The position numbers and the translations under genes are program-made. A DNA stretch of 50,298 bases. Source: a virus. The notes beneath the pieces were generated by a model. That model searched no databases. It was given only the letters and a program-made list of their open reading frames with translations, and had not been told where the DNA came from. Numbering within the stretch: the stretch's first letter is position 1; every line of letters begins with the position of its first letter. The stretch is from the IMG/VR virus record IMGVR_UViG_3300043410_000467, positions 1 through 50,298 of that record. One strand, written 5' to 3'. This document shows, in pieces, positions 25,201 to 35,350 of this stretch.

Positions 25201-28200
25201 TATTGCCAGCAAGTCCTACACCCATTCCAGTTGTAGATGCTAATGCTGACGGTAATATGATGTAGTCGCTAGGACCAAATATACGAACACTATAATTAGT
25301 TGGGGATGATACAGTACCCGGTAATTGTATTGGGAAACTCCTACTGCCTTGGCTTCGATCACCTACTTGTCCGTAATCATTGCGGCCCCATGAATATAGA
25401 ATATTGTTGCTAGTCAATACAACATGATGATAAGAACCTGAAGCAATCTGTGTGATACTACTGTACGCATAGTTAGGTAGTACCGCAGGGAACGTCTGTT
25501 GAGAGAACGGTGTGTTAACAAAATCAGCAATAGGTTCATAATATGTACCGCTCTTTAATAATTGAGGGCCAATACCTGCGTTATATAATGGGTTAGACGT
25601 ATTGAATAACAATACAGGAACTGTACCAGTTAATGAAGCGGCTGCACCTGAACCAGTAGCTCCTACAGTGCTAGTTGTTAATGGACTAGTAGCTGGCTTA
25701 AAGTTTCCTGTGTATAATGCCTGTCCAACTACAACTCTGAAGTTACTTATAGCGCCATATATGTTGCTTGTGCTGTCACTACCAAATTGCCATCCATACG
25801 TAGTTTGTGCTGGGATGTTTGCAGCATACGTACCACTACCTACACTTACTCCATTGACGTACCATGTGAATGTATTACCACTTCTCACTATAGCGTTGTG
25901 TGCCCAATAGCTTGATACTAGGTACCATACGTTATTGTTTGTAGCTGTAATAGTAATACCATATCCAGTACCATTACCTAAATACAACGCAGAAGTGGTG
26001 CTACCGATCGTCATATAATATTTGTTTGTGGCGTTTGCTGACGAACCATAGTTATATTGCCAAACAACGCCAGCGCCGTTACTATATATTTTACACCAGA
26101 ACTCAATGGTGTGGTCGCTTGTACCTAAAGTAGAATTGGTATCAGTTGGTGCATACAACCAGTTGTTTATAAATCTACCAAAATATACACTGTATGATAA
26201 TGTGCCAGTGGCTGTACCTATTGCAAGTTGTACTGGGTCGCTACGGTTGATAGCGTTTGTGTTATCTCCGATTGTTCCATAACCTGAACCACCCCATGAG
26301 AATAACTTACCAGTAGTTGTAATTGCTACTGATTGGTCGTAACCAGTTGTTACGTTTACATAACTATAGTTAGTTCTTAAACTTGTGAACGGTGTAAACG
26401 CTGAAAGTTTTCCACCATAGTATACTAATGGCCATGCGCTAGCACTATCATCAGTAAATGTTCCTGCAAATACATTAGACCTTAATGCTAGTAATTGTAC
26501 AGTTCCAGTTAATGATCCCGCTACCCCTGAACCAGTGGCGCCCACTGTACTTGTTGTCAACGGTGCAGTAGCTGGTGTAAAATATGTTGTACCAACTTGG
26601 AAACCAGTATAGATTGCTTGCCCTTTAATAACACGTACATTTGACATGTACCCTTTAAATGTTCCATCGCTATATGCTGGCTGACAGTTTGCAATTCTTA
26701 ATGCGTTTACTGCTGTGTGATTAAAACTTACACCGGTTGCAGTACCAACACACACACCATTTTTATATAATGCAATTGTGCTACCTGATCTTACTAATGC
26801 AAGATGATACCAGTTGAACAACGGTAGATGGCCGAAAGCTGCATACACATCTGCATTATTAGAGTTATTGGGTACTAAGAATCCAAATCCATTTCCATTC
26901 AGGTTTTGACTGATACGAATTTCTTGTCCGCCACCGCTGTTACCTGTTGTAAAGAATGGGTTGTAGTTAGTGTCTGGTGATATCACCGGGAATGCCCAGA
27001 ATTCAATAGTGAAGTCCCCTGTACCAAATGCAAATCCTGAAGTGATGGTGTACTGTTCCCAACCACCCATGAAATACATACTATATGCATTAGGATCAGT
27101 CAATTCACCTGAGTTAATTTGCACTGGACTGGACATCCAATATACACCACCGTCACCTACTTGTCCGAGGTTATTAGCACCCCATGACCATAATGTATAA
27201 TCAGACTTAATAGCATAAATTGTACTGATTCCGACTGCTACTTGATTCCAGCTGCCGCTTGCAATTTGTACTGGACTACTTGTGTTACCTGCAGAGAATG
27301 GACTCAAGCCAATATAGTTAGCTCCGATCTGCACCGGTGAACTTCTGTTAACCGTGGTCATGTCTCCCAACTGACCCCATGTACCTATACCCCAAGTCCA
27401 CAATGTTCCAGGTATGTTTGCGTTGCTAGCAATTGCAGCCCCCCAACTAGGACCTACACCTATTGCAGTAAAGCTACTTGTATTAGGTGCGCCAAGAATA
27501 GTTGAGGCTTGATAAGGCGCAGAGAATATCATTGTTGGTGATAGTATACCACGCATTTCAGTGGATATTTGTACAGGGCTTGATCTGTTAACTGTTGTAT
27601 TATCACCAACTGAACCATAATTGTTTCTGCCTGTTACGTACAGTGAAGGTGCAATGCCTCCCGGTGCAACCCTGATACCGTCTGCAACTGCAATTTGTGC
27701 TCCTGTAGTAGAGTTTGCTAATGCAAATGCTATTACCGGCGTGGATTTGTTAACAGTAGTGTTGTCACCTAATTGACCTTGAGCATTTACGCCCCATACA
27801 TAGTATGTTCCTGCGGTAGTTCTTGCGACACATGATGGGTCAGTGGTAAAGCGATAAGCATCCTTACCTGCAACCATAGTGAAGGATGAGCCAGTGACAG
27901 AAATTAATACAGGGGATGATCTGTTTGCTGTAGTGCCACTACCTAATCCGCCACTTGAGCCACTGCCCCAAGTAAACAATCTACCAATAGAATCTATTGC
28001 ACCGGTAGCATAAGCCAGGCCCGCAACAACAGACCAAGTACTAGCTCCAATTTGTACTGGACTTGATCTGTTAGCTGTTGTACCATCACCTATAGTTCCA
28101 TTGGTGCCATATCCCCATGCCCATAATGTACCATTTGTTTTAATAGCAAATATAGCGTCACCACCTATTGCTACTTGTGTGAAGCTATCAGCAGATGCTA

Positions 28201-31200
28201 TCTGTACAGGTGAGCTTCGTTGGCCGGCCGGTATTAAATTACTACCTAATACAGGGTTTGCGTCCCCCCATGTCCAAACTGTTCCATTTGAGCGTAATCC
28301 TACTCCATTTACTGGTCCAAGTTTAACTTGTATCCAACTACCAGGAAGTTGCACTGGACTGGATCTGCCTGCAACGTTGGTACTGTTCTCATTAATACCC
28401 AATGTGCAGTTGATATTGGATCCCCATACAAAGGCTCTATAGTCATTTTTGATTGCGGCAACAGCTAGTGATTGTGGACCACTATCATCACACCACATCC
28501 AATCTTTATCGGTACCGATTTGGGTAGGACTGGATCTTGATAATGTATCGCCCTGGCCCATTTCTCCAAAGTCTCCGCCACCCCAGGCCCATAATGTACC
28601 GTCTGTTTTTATGCCTAATCTACCGGAAAGCATCATCCATGAGTACGTTGAAGGTGTCTGTAGTAGTTGGAAGTTGGAATTATCTCCCCATCCATAAACT
28701 GAATTATCAGAACGCTTAATAGCAAAGTTGCTGTTACCACCAGAATTAATTGATGTCCAACTCTCGTACACAAGTGATTGTGTAAATGTACTAGGTATCG
28801 CATTATTCATTGGTGGAGTTGTAGTCACTGTTGATGTTGGAGACATATTATTAGCATAACTACTATTATCTCTAATAGTACTAGATTGTAATGTCAATAA
28901 TGTAACTGTTCCTGTCAATGATCCAGCAGCGCCCGCACCTGTAGCACCTACTGTGCTTGTTGTTAAGTTGCTTGTTGCAGGTGTAAATGTGCCTGTAAAC
29001 AAACCTTGCGTCTTAACAAAACGCATATTAGATAGATATCCTATCCATCCGTTACCAGCAGCATCATAACCGTTTATACCTATCAATGGTCTAACTGAAC
29101 TAGCTGTTATTGCGTAATTAGTAGAGTCTGTTGCAGTAGTACCTACTTGTGTTCCGTTTAAGAACAGGCGTGTACTACCAGATACTCGTGATACAGCAAC
29201 ATGGTACCAAGTATAAGGCAAGAATGCACTCGCGGCGCTTGAGGCAATTATAGTACCTGTACCTGTGAATAATGTTAGTGTACCTGTGCTTGTTACTACC
29301 CACAATCCAAATCTACCTGTGCCGGTAGCATCTCCACCTGCATTAGTATCAAGTATCATCCTTTGAGTAAGGGCTGTTGGTGTGGGAGTATTTAAGAATG
29401 CCCAACATTCAAAAGTAAAATCACCTGTACCAAATGATAATGTAGTAGTGTCACCATATACTGCTATATAGTTAGATCCAGTAAGTGAAACACTATTTAC
29501 TGTTCCACCGCTTGCAATTTGTACTGGGCTACTTCTATTGGTTGCATCTGTACCTTGACCTAATTGCCCGGATGTCCCACTACCCCAAGCATATAATGTA
29601 TAATTAGATTTTAATCCAACAGTGTGGCTATATCCAGCAGATATTTGTATCCATGATCCGCCACCTGTAAGTGCGACTGGACTAGATTTAGTTACTGTTG
29701 TACCATCACCTAACTGTCCTGATGTGTTTAGACCCCAAGACCATACTGTACCATCTGTTCTGACCGCTGCAACATGGTTGCCACCGGCGACAACGAAAGA
29801 CCAGTTAGAGGTATCAGTTGTTATCTGTGTGGGGAAACTTCTAGCAGTAGTAGTTGAGTCACCTAACTCACCGCTTGCGCCTTGACCCCAAGTCCACAAT
29901 CTTCCCATCAAATCAATAGCCATAGACGTTGATGTTGCTATTGCGATAGATGCGAATCCCATTGCAGAACTTACTAGTACAGGACTCGATGCTGTTGTTG
30001 TTACACCTGTACCTAATTGTCCCTGTAAATTATACCCCCAAGACCACAATGAATTATCAACTTTAAGAGCGAGAACGTATCCATTGAATGAGTTCAATGG
30101 TAAATTTGGGATAGCGATTGATTTCCAAGCAACGTTTGAACCGATCTGCACTGGACTGGATCTAGGTGCAATATCGTTGATACCTATCGCGCCGGCTGCT
30201 CCATAACCCCAAGCAAACAATCTACCTATACTATCTATGGCGTATCCGTTTAAAGAATTAACGACAATCTGCTTCCATGATACATAACCTAAATTGCCGG
30301 CGGCTGCGTATCCCCAACCCCACAATGTACCGTCTGTTCTTATACCAACAGAAAAACTTTGTCCAGCAACCGCTTTAGCCCAAGCTGCTCCGCCACCCTG
30401 AACTAATGCGCCAATGTTTACTGGACTACTGCGGTTTAATGTAGTGCCATCACCTAATTGACCTAAACCACCATATCCCCATGCATATAATATGTTATAC
30501 TTAGAATCAATTGCTAATGTTGTACCAGCACTATCACGGTTAATGGCCCTGCTTATGAATCTCCAGCTAGTAGGAGAGTAATTCATTAATTGTATTGGAT
30601 TAGATTTTGCAACAGTTGTATTATCACCTAATTGACCATAATCATTATAACCAGACAAAAATACTTTACTATCACTGTTTCTTAGTAAGGCACTTACTGT
30701 GCCGCCACTGGAGACACCCTGAACAAAAGAAGCATTGGTTAAGAATGTACCTAACTGTCCGTATGTATTATCGCCCCAAGCAAACAATCTACCGTTTATA
30801 TCAATGGCTGCAACATGTCTATATCCTGCACTTACTAATGTCCATGAACTTGTACCAACTTGCACTGGAGAACTTGTTGCATTGTATTGATAGAATGTAC
30901 TTATTGATAAGTATGGAGGATTACCGGTACCTGGGTGAGCAGTAATTTGCACCGGTGAACTCTTTGTTGTGGCATCACCGAGACCCATCAAGTTAATACT
31001 AGCAGTTGCCGCGTTACCCCAAGCCCACAGATTATCATTACCTGATAATGCGTAAATGTGTGTACCTAAATTGAATACTGCTTTAAACTTACCACTATCT
31101 ACTGTAGAAGCGAGTTGAATTGGACTGTTTTTTGCTGTGGTTGTACCGTCGCCCAAGAAACCATAAATAGCACCGTTGCCCCAGCCCCACAGTGTTCCAT

Positions 31201-34200
31201 CTGCTTTGATAGCAAATACACAGCAGTAAGGAGACAATCCAGCATTATATTGGTCTACACCCCCATAGAATTTATCCCATGCAGTTGAGCCAGGACTACC
31301 TATCTGAACTGGACTGGATCTAGGTGCCACAGTAAGATCACCTACAGTACCAACGTTGCCATAACCCCAGCCCCATAATGTACCGTCTTGGCGAATTGCG
31401 TGTTTATTTCCTAATGATACCCAATTACTTGTTCCTATTTGTACGGGACTTGATTTAGCTACTGTGGAGTTATCGCCCACTTCTCCGTTAGTGTTATATC
31501 CCCAACTAAACATTTTTCCGTCAGTTGTTCTTGCGTGTACAACTGTGTTACCATATGCAATAACGTTTAAATAGTTTTCAGTGGCTACTACTTCTGCCCA
31601 TGTTAGATCGGATCTAATTTGTGTTGGGTTACTCTTGCTAGCTACAGTATTATCACCTAGTTGACCATCAGCGTTGTATCCCCATCCATATAATCCACCT
31701 GAACTATTAATTGCATATGCTGTTCCACCAGATATAGAAATAGATCTCCAATTAGTAGATGAACCAACTTGACTAGGACTAGATTGTGATGTGACTGAAT
31801 TAATGCCCAACTGGCCTTGACTGTTTTCACCCCATGACCATAGTGTGCCATCAGTAGCAATTGCTAATGTAAAGTATGATGACATGACTACACTAGACCA
31901 GGTTTTACTTGGCTGTGTTGCTACAAGTGTGAATGAGTTAAGTTGAGTAATAGTACCATTACCTAATTGACCATAGTTATTAGTACCAACGCCATATAAT
32001 TTACCGCTAGCAGTTAACATTATTATATTACTGTTACCGTTGCCTGTAATTGACTGTACAGGATCGTAACCATAACCTAATTGTCCGGCGTCATTAACAC
32101 CCCAGGTATATAATCTGCCCGATGTATCTAATGCGACACTAAATGAGCCTCCTGCTCCTACTTGTGCAATATTAGACATTGATGGTATTTGAACTGGTGA
32201 ACTTCTAAATACTGTATCGTTCTGTCCTAATTGTCCAGAACCATTAGTACCCCAAGTAAATACTGTTCCTGCAGTTGTCAATGCTATAACGTGGTTATCA
32301 CCGGCAGATATAGAAACGAAACTTGATGATGCTATTGATGCTGCTGTTAATAACACAGGACTTGATTTAGATACAGTTGTGGTATCACCTAATTGTCCGT
32401 ATGTATTGAATCCCCAAGCATATATTTTACCAATAATGTTTACACCAACAGTAAAGTTTGTTCCTGCACTAACACTTACAAAATATTCACGCTCGTCACC
32501 AGTGCCACCAATTTGAACTGGGCTTGATCTGTTTAAAATAGTCAAGTCACCTACTTGACCCACTGAGTTAAGGCCCCACGCAAAAACTTTACCATCTTCA
32601 CGCAATGCCACAGTATGACTGGGTCCAACACTAATTTGTGACCATGAATAATATGTTGGGTTGCTTATGTGTGATCCACTTGTTATTACATTTCCGTTGT
32701 ATGAAGACCAAAGATATACCTTACCTGATGTATCAATTCCCGCTGACTGTGTATATCCACCTAAGCCAGCAACAGTAGACCAGTTTTGTGCGCCTGAAAC
32801 TTGTACCGGGCTTGATCTACTGACTACGGTACCATCACCGAGTTCACCTGTAGTGTTTGTGCCCCATCCCCATAGTTTACCATTGTTTTGAATAGCATGT
32901 ACATGGTCAGAACTATATGCATAAATTTTAGTGAATACTCTAGAACCCAAAGAAGTTATCTGTACAGGAGCTGATCTAGAGGTAGTAGTACCATCACCTA
33001 TGTTTCCACTACCACCATACCCCCATGCAAATATTGTTCCATCTGTTTTAATTGCATAGCTGGTATAAGAGGCGGCAGTAACAAACGTGAAACTACTTGA
33101 TGCTGCTGTTATTTGTATTGGACTCGATCTACTGATAGTAGTACCATCACCTAATTGGCCGTATGTACCATTAAATCCCCAAGTCCACACTTGGCCAGCT
33201 TGTGCACCTGCTCTAATAGCTATTCTAGCATACTGACCTGCTGCTACGCTACTCCAAGATCCTCCACCTAATACCTGTACCGGGCTGGATCTATTTATAG
33301 AGGTACCGTCTCCCAATTGACCATTGGCATTAGAGCCCCAAGACCAAAGTGTGCCATCACTCTTTATACCACTTGCTCCGCCACTACCTTGAACAGTGGC
33401 ATTTAAGCTAATAAAAATCCAACTATCTGTACCAATTTGTACTGGGCTTGATTTACTGATTGTAGTACCATCACCCAATGCAGCGTTGTTATTGTAGCCC
33501 CAGCCCCATAATGTATAATCACTACGTATGGCTAATGTTGCAATATCGTTGCCTGCAACCTGTATCCAACTGTAGTTTGTAGCTGCTTTGGGTACACCCA
33601 ATTGTGTTACGGTGTTATCGCCCCATGCATATAACTGTCCATCAGTATTAATGGCAGTCGAATGACTTCCACCTGCACTGATAGAACTCCAGCTACCAGC
33701 AACTTGCACTGGGCTTGATTTACTAAAATAGTTAGGTATTGTATTAGATGATGTTTGACCCGATGTGCCTAATCCCCAGTTCCACAATGTGCTATCACTA
33801 CGTATAGCTAATACGTGTCCGCCACCTGCACTAATTGCAGACCAGCTACTTGTTCCTATTTGTGTAGGAGATAGTAGAAATGTTGTTCCTATTTGTACTG
33901 GGCTTGACAGTGATGTACTTGATGAATATTGATCGATTTCTCCTGTATACTGCAACTTGCTAGTTGCAATTGAGTTAATTGAAAAATAATATAATTTATT
34001 AGTATACAAATATCCATACGGGGCACTGGAGGCACTACTATTTGATAATAAAGTTCCTCCTGAAATACTAATACCTGCGAGTGCCGTTGGTGTACTTTTG
34101 TTGACTGTAGTACTATCTCCTAATTGTCCAGATGCGTTCAATCCCCAAACGTATACTGTTCCATCTAATCTCAATGCAGAACCTGCATCTGCTTGTGCAG

Positions 34201-35350
34201 CAACTGCAACAAAGCTACTAGTACTGAACGCAGATATTTGTACAGGTGAACTTCTATTTACTGTAGCATCACCTTGACCTAATTGGCCTGCTCCCTGTTT
34301 CCCCCAAGTCCACAATTTACTGTTAGAATCTAACGCTACCGCACCACTAGTGTATGCTGCAATCTGAGTCCAACTAGTTGGAGATCCAATTTGAATCGGA
34401 GCACTTCTTGCAGAAGTACCATTATCACCAGTTGAGCCAGACTGGTTATTGCCCCAACCATACATTTTTCCTAGACTATCAATAGCGTATCCATTATAAA
34501 AATTACCAGCTACCGCAATGTAGCTAGTACCAACACTACCAATTTGCACTGGGCTACTACGGCTAATTGTAGTTCCATCTCCTAAAGTACCGGCTTGACC
34601 AGTTCCTGCACCACTATAATTTGATCCCCAAGCCCATAATGTGTAATCTGTTCTGATTCCATATGTGACGTTATCGGTAAGCGCCATGGTGATCCAACTG
34701 CCTGGAACTTGTACAGGGCTGGATCTAGTAAGTGTATCATTTTGACCTAATTGACCGTATGTATTAACACCCCACATCCATAGTCTACTAGAACTATCAA
34801 TAATAGCACTATGAGCAACGGTACCAAACACTTTTGATGCAATCTTATCCAATAATACCTGTACAGGTGATGACTTATTAATAGTAGTGCCATCACCTAA
34901 TTGACCGCTAGAATTAAATCCCCAAGCCCAGAGTGTGTTATCTTTTCTTATACCTAATGTATAATATGCACATAGAGCAACTGAAGCCCAAACATTTCCA
35001 ACAGCATAAGGACTAGTACCTAATTGTCCGTTTGTGTTATCGCCCCATGCCCACAATAAATTATTGTTATCTAATGCAACGCTGAAGTTAGTACCAGCAC
35101 TAATAGCACTCCATGATTTAGTACCTAATGCAACTGGACTAGATGCAGTTACAGTAACACCACTCATTAATTGACCGTATGTGTTATTTCCCCATCCCCA
35201 TAAACTACCATCACTTTTGAGTGCGAGTGTATGACTTGCGCCGATACTTATTTTAGACCAAGATGTAGTAGCACCTATTGCTTTTGGTGCTGGTACAAAT
35301 GAGTTTTGTGAAGCTGAAATTTGTACTGGTGCGGATCTAGTTATACTCAT
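22259..35350 (-). CDS. Giant RCC1/LamG repeat protein B (4363 aa)
   Basis: Nearly the whole protein is RCC1-type blades of about 50 residues, each with versions of 'AIRSDGTLWAWG', 'GQLGDGTT' and 'RSSPVQI'. Four LamG/concanavalin-type modules interrupt the array, at roughly residues 1950-2190, 2755-3000, 3050-3300 and 3350-3610. Each module carries 'GTGDFTFECW'-like, 'WYHVAVSR' and 'GYLSNMRFVK' strands. RCC1 blades fold into beta-propellers and LamG modules bind glycans, so a host-adhesion or fibre-like virion role is likely. The protein has no signal peptide, membrane segment or terminal capping domain. It starts in mid-repeat at an ATG sharing one base with the upstream stop (TAATG), with GGAG 10 nt before it. 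It appears to be the second half of a divided gene. Confidence 0.85.
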   Translation of the reverse strand: MSITRSAPVQISASQNSFVPAPKAIGATTSWSKISIGASHTLALKSDGSLWGWGNNTYGQLMSGVTVTASSPVALGTKSWSAISAGTNFSVALDNNNLLWAWGDNTNGQLGTSPYAVGNVWASVALCAYYTLGIRKDNTLWAWGFNSSGQLGDGTTINKSSPVQVLLDKIASKVFGTVAHSAIIDSSSRLWMWGVNTYGQLGQNDTLTRSSPVQVPGSWITMALTDNVTYGIRTDYTLWAWGSNYSGAGTGQAGTLGDGTTISRSSPVQIGSVGTSYIAVAGNFYNGYAIDSLGKMYGWGNNQSGSTGDNGTSARSAPIQIGSPTSWTQIAAYTSGAVALDSNSKLWTWGKQGAGQLGQGDATVNRSSPVQISAFSTSSFVAVAAQADAGSALRLDGTVYVWGLNASGQLGDSTTVNKSTPTALAGISISGGTLLSNSSASSAPYGYLYTNKLYYFSINSIATSKLQYTGEIDQYSSSTSLSSPVQIGTTFLLSPTQIGTSSWSAISAGGGHVLAIRSDSTLWNWGLGTSGQTSSNTIPNYFSKSSPVQVAGSWSSISAGGSHSTAINTDGQLYAWGDNTVTQLGVPKAATNYSWIQVAGNDIATLAIRSDYTLWGWGYNNNAALGDGTTISKSSPVQIGTDSWIFISLNATVQGSGGASGIKSDGTLWSWGSNANGQLGDGTSINRSSPVQVLGGGSWSSVAAGQYARIAIRAGAQAGQVWTWGFNGTYGQLGDGTTISRSSPIQITAASSSFTFVTAASYTSYAIKTDGTIFAWGYGGSGNIGDGTTTSRSAPVQITSLGSRVFTKIYAYSSDHVHAIQNNGKLWGWGTNTTGELGDGTVVSRSSPVQVSGAQNWSTVAGLGGYTQSAGIDTSGKVYLWSSYNGNVITSGSHISNPTYYSWSQISVGPSHTVALREDGKVFAWGLNSVGQVGDLTILNRSSPVQIGGTGDEREYFVSVSAGTNFTVGVNIIGKIYAWGFNTYGQLGDTTTVSKSSPVLLTAASIASSSFVSISAGDNHVIALTTAGTVFTWGTNGSGQLGQNDTVFRSSPVQIPSMSNIAQVGAGGSFSVALDTSGRLYTWGVNDAGQLGYGYDPVQSITGNGNSNIIMLTASGKLYGVGTNNYGQLGNGTITQLNSFTLVATQPSKTWSSVVMSSYFTLAIATDGTLWSWGENSQGQLGINSVTSQSSPSQVGSSTNWRSISISGGTAYAINSSGGLYGWGYNADGQLGDNTVASKSNPTQIRSDLTWAEVVATENYLNVIAYGNTVVHARTTDGKMFSWGYNTNGEVGDNSTVAKSSPVQIGTSNWVSLGNKHAIRQDGTLWGWGYGNVGTVGDLTVAPRSSPVQIGSPGSTAWDKFYGGVDQYNAGLSPYCCVFAIKADGTLWGWGNGAIYGFLGDGTTTAKNSPIQLASTVDSGKFKAVFNLGTHIYALSGNDNLWAWGNAATASINLMGLGDATTKSSPVQITAHPGTGNPPYLSISTFYQYNATSSPVQVGTSSWTLVSAGYRHVAAIDINGRLFAWGDNTYGQLGTFLTNASFVQGVSSGGTVSALLRNSDSKVFLSGYNDYGQLGDNTTVAKSNPIQLMNYSPTSWRFISRAINRDSAGTTLAIDSKYNILYAWGYGGLGQLGDGTTLNRSSPVNIGALVQGGGAAWAKAVAGQSFSVGIRTDGTLWGWGYAAAGNLGYVSWKQIVVNSLNGYAIDSIGRLFAWGYGAAGAIGINDIAPRSSPVQIGSNVAWKSIAIPNLPLNSFNGYVLALKVDNSLWSWGYNLQGQLGTGVTTTASSPVLVSSAMGFASIAIATSTSMAIDLMGRLWTWGQGASGELGDSTTTARSFPTQITTDTSNWSFVVAGGNHVAAVRTDGTVWSWGLNTSGQLGDGTTVTKSSPVALTGGGSWIQISAGYSHTVGLKSNYTLYAWGSGTSGQLGQGTDATNRSSPVQIASGGTVNSVSLTGSNYIAVYGDTTTLSFGTGDFTFECWAFLNTPTPTALTQRMILDTNAGGDATGTGRFGLWVVTSTGTLTLFTGTGTIIASSAASAFLPYTWYHVAVSRVSGSTRLFLNGTQVGTTATDSTNYAITASSVRPLIGINGYDAAGNGWIGYLSNMRFVKTQGLFTGTFTPATSNLTTSTVGATGAGAAGSLTGTVTLLTLQSSTIRDNSSYANNMSPTSTVTTTPPMNNAIPSTFTQSLVYESWTSINSGGNSNFAIKRSDNSVYGWGDNSNFQLLQTPSTYSWMMLSGRLGIKTDGTLWAWGGGDFGEMGQGDTLSRSSPTQIGTDKDWMWCDDSGPQSLAVAAIKNDYRAFVWGSNINCTLGINENSTNVAGRSSPVQLPGSWIQVKLGPVNGVGLRSNGTVWTWGDANPVLGSNLIPAGQRSSPVQIASADSFTQVAIGGDAIFAIKTNGTLWAWGYGTNGTIGDGTTANRSSPVQIGASTWSVVAGLAYATGAIDSIGRLFTWGSGSSGGLGSGTTANRSSPVLISVTGSSFTMVAGKDAYRFTTDPSCVARTTAGTYYVWGVNAQGQLGDNTTVNKSTPVIAFALANSTTGAQIAVADGIRVAPGGIAPSLYVTGRNNYGSVGDNTTVNRSSPVQISTEMRGILSPTMIFSAPYQASTILGAPNTSSFTAIGVGPSWGAAIASNANIPGTLWTWGIGTWGQLGDMTTVNRSSPVQIGANYIGLSPFSAGNTSSPVQIASGSWNQVAVGISTIYAIKSDYTLWSWGANNLGQVGDGGVYWMSSPVQINSGELTDPNAYSMYFMGGWEQYTITSGFAFGTGDFTIEFWAFPVISPDTNYNPFFTTGNSGGGQEIRISQNLNGNGFGFLVPNNSNNADVYAAFGHLPLFNWYHLALVRSGSTIALYKNGVCVGTATGVSFNHTAVNALRIANCQPAYSDGTFKGYMSNVRVIKGQAIYTGFQVGTTYFTPATAPLTTSTVGATGSGVAGSLTGTVQLLALRSNVFAGTFTDDSASAWPLVYYGGKLSAFTPFTSLRTNYSYVNVTTGYDQSVAITTTGKLFSWGGSGYGTIGDNTNAINRSDPVQLAIGTATGTLSYSVYFGRFINNWLYAPTDTNSTLGTSDHTIEFWCKIYSNGAGVVWQYNYGSSANATNKYYMTIGSTTSALYLGNGTGYGITITATNNNVWYLVSSYWAHNAIVRSGNTFTWYVNGVSVGSGTYAANIPAQTTYGWQFGSDSTSNIYGAISNFRVVVGQALYTGNFKPATSPLTTSTVGATGSGAAASLTGTVPVLLFNTSNPLYNAGIGPQLLKSGTYYEPIADFVNTPFSQQTFPAVLPNYAYSSITQIASGSYHHVVLTSNNILYSWGRNDYGQVGDRSQGSRSFPIQLPGTVSSPTNYSVRIFGPSDYIILPSALASTTGMGVGLAGNKVTMEMFIYPFYMDGASYTLFNCWWGGSSGGRWQWGYGPGSSYGNCTNLYFIWTTAASSSTVTTTSYLVKYLQWNHVAITIDATTATSTNINFYCNGALAGAFTGQDLSAQTSHAALVSGGAWYLFTQPSGYSPFYGYASNARIVRDVLVYTGAYTVPTSNLTNTQSASTNISAITAGQTALLTLQSATIVDNSYNNYTLTTNTAAVPNELNVGVTDVVPFSTGAITYDSFSQIYASASSSQAVKATDATVWAWGRNDTGEFGINNTLNYYSPVQTAAYQYIYQTKVSSPVQVQAGSSFTFVNTRGWSTAAVPINAGVTVWMWGRNIEGQLNTNDTVSRSSPVQMAQNPVGQSVSFTVLGTGVSNIVGLGVYGGSNGLMFNAGGASVGQMADNTIVSKSIAIQINTGTMNPLLYPKPTTGSNWGSYTQIQVNQYTATVIDNNNKLYVWGNNAYGGLARPGTSDGYYISPILMGSQTPSGSASPVQIVGSWGAVSAGTRHTLALNSSNNMYTWGADPAVKGVSWKSLSSQNPALYGVRSDGTLWASGYNGDAGLGDGTTISRSNPVQIPGSWVYVAAIQAAAAGIRADGTLWTWGLNSAGQLGDGTVVNKSSPVQVAGGGSWATVAGGRSHWVGIKTDGTMWGWGNGYNGQLGMGYSLAAATKSSPTQIIANNVAGTDVATLPFPTTWSKVSCGDYSTYAVSNVGDLWVFGYNNIGQLGLNDTVDRSNPVQLMAGVGIVDITAGGPGGTTTHVIKGDGTLWGWGLNTNGQIGDGTVAYRSSPVQIGTSKWVSLSLNGDVNRYAMRSDGTLWGWGYNGYGQLMDGTTANTSSPIQLPSSWAPQSIPTSGKWLMTATWSTSGNTNWWVAPTGELYGSGQNRYGELGVGTYNQSMPYNTFGGTLIPGFSTSSPVQIGSGTWGSINAGNDFNLATNGSNALFAWGLNTSYQVGSNSGMNVVSSPVQIGTGINLIDAGTIGGYLPQ

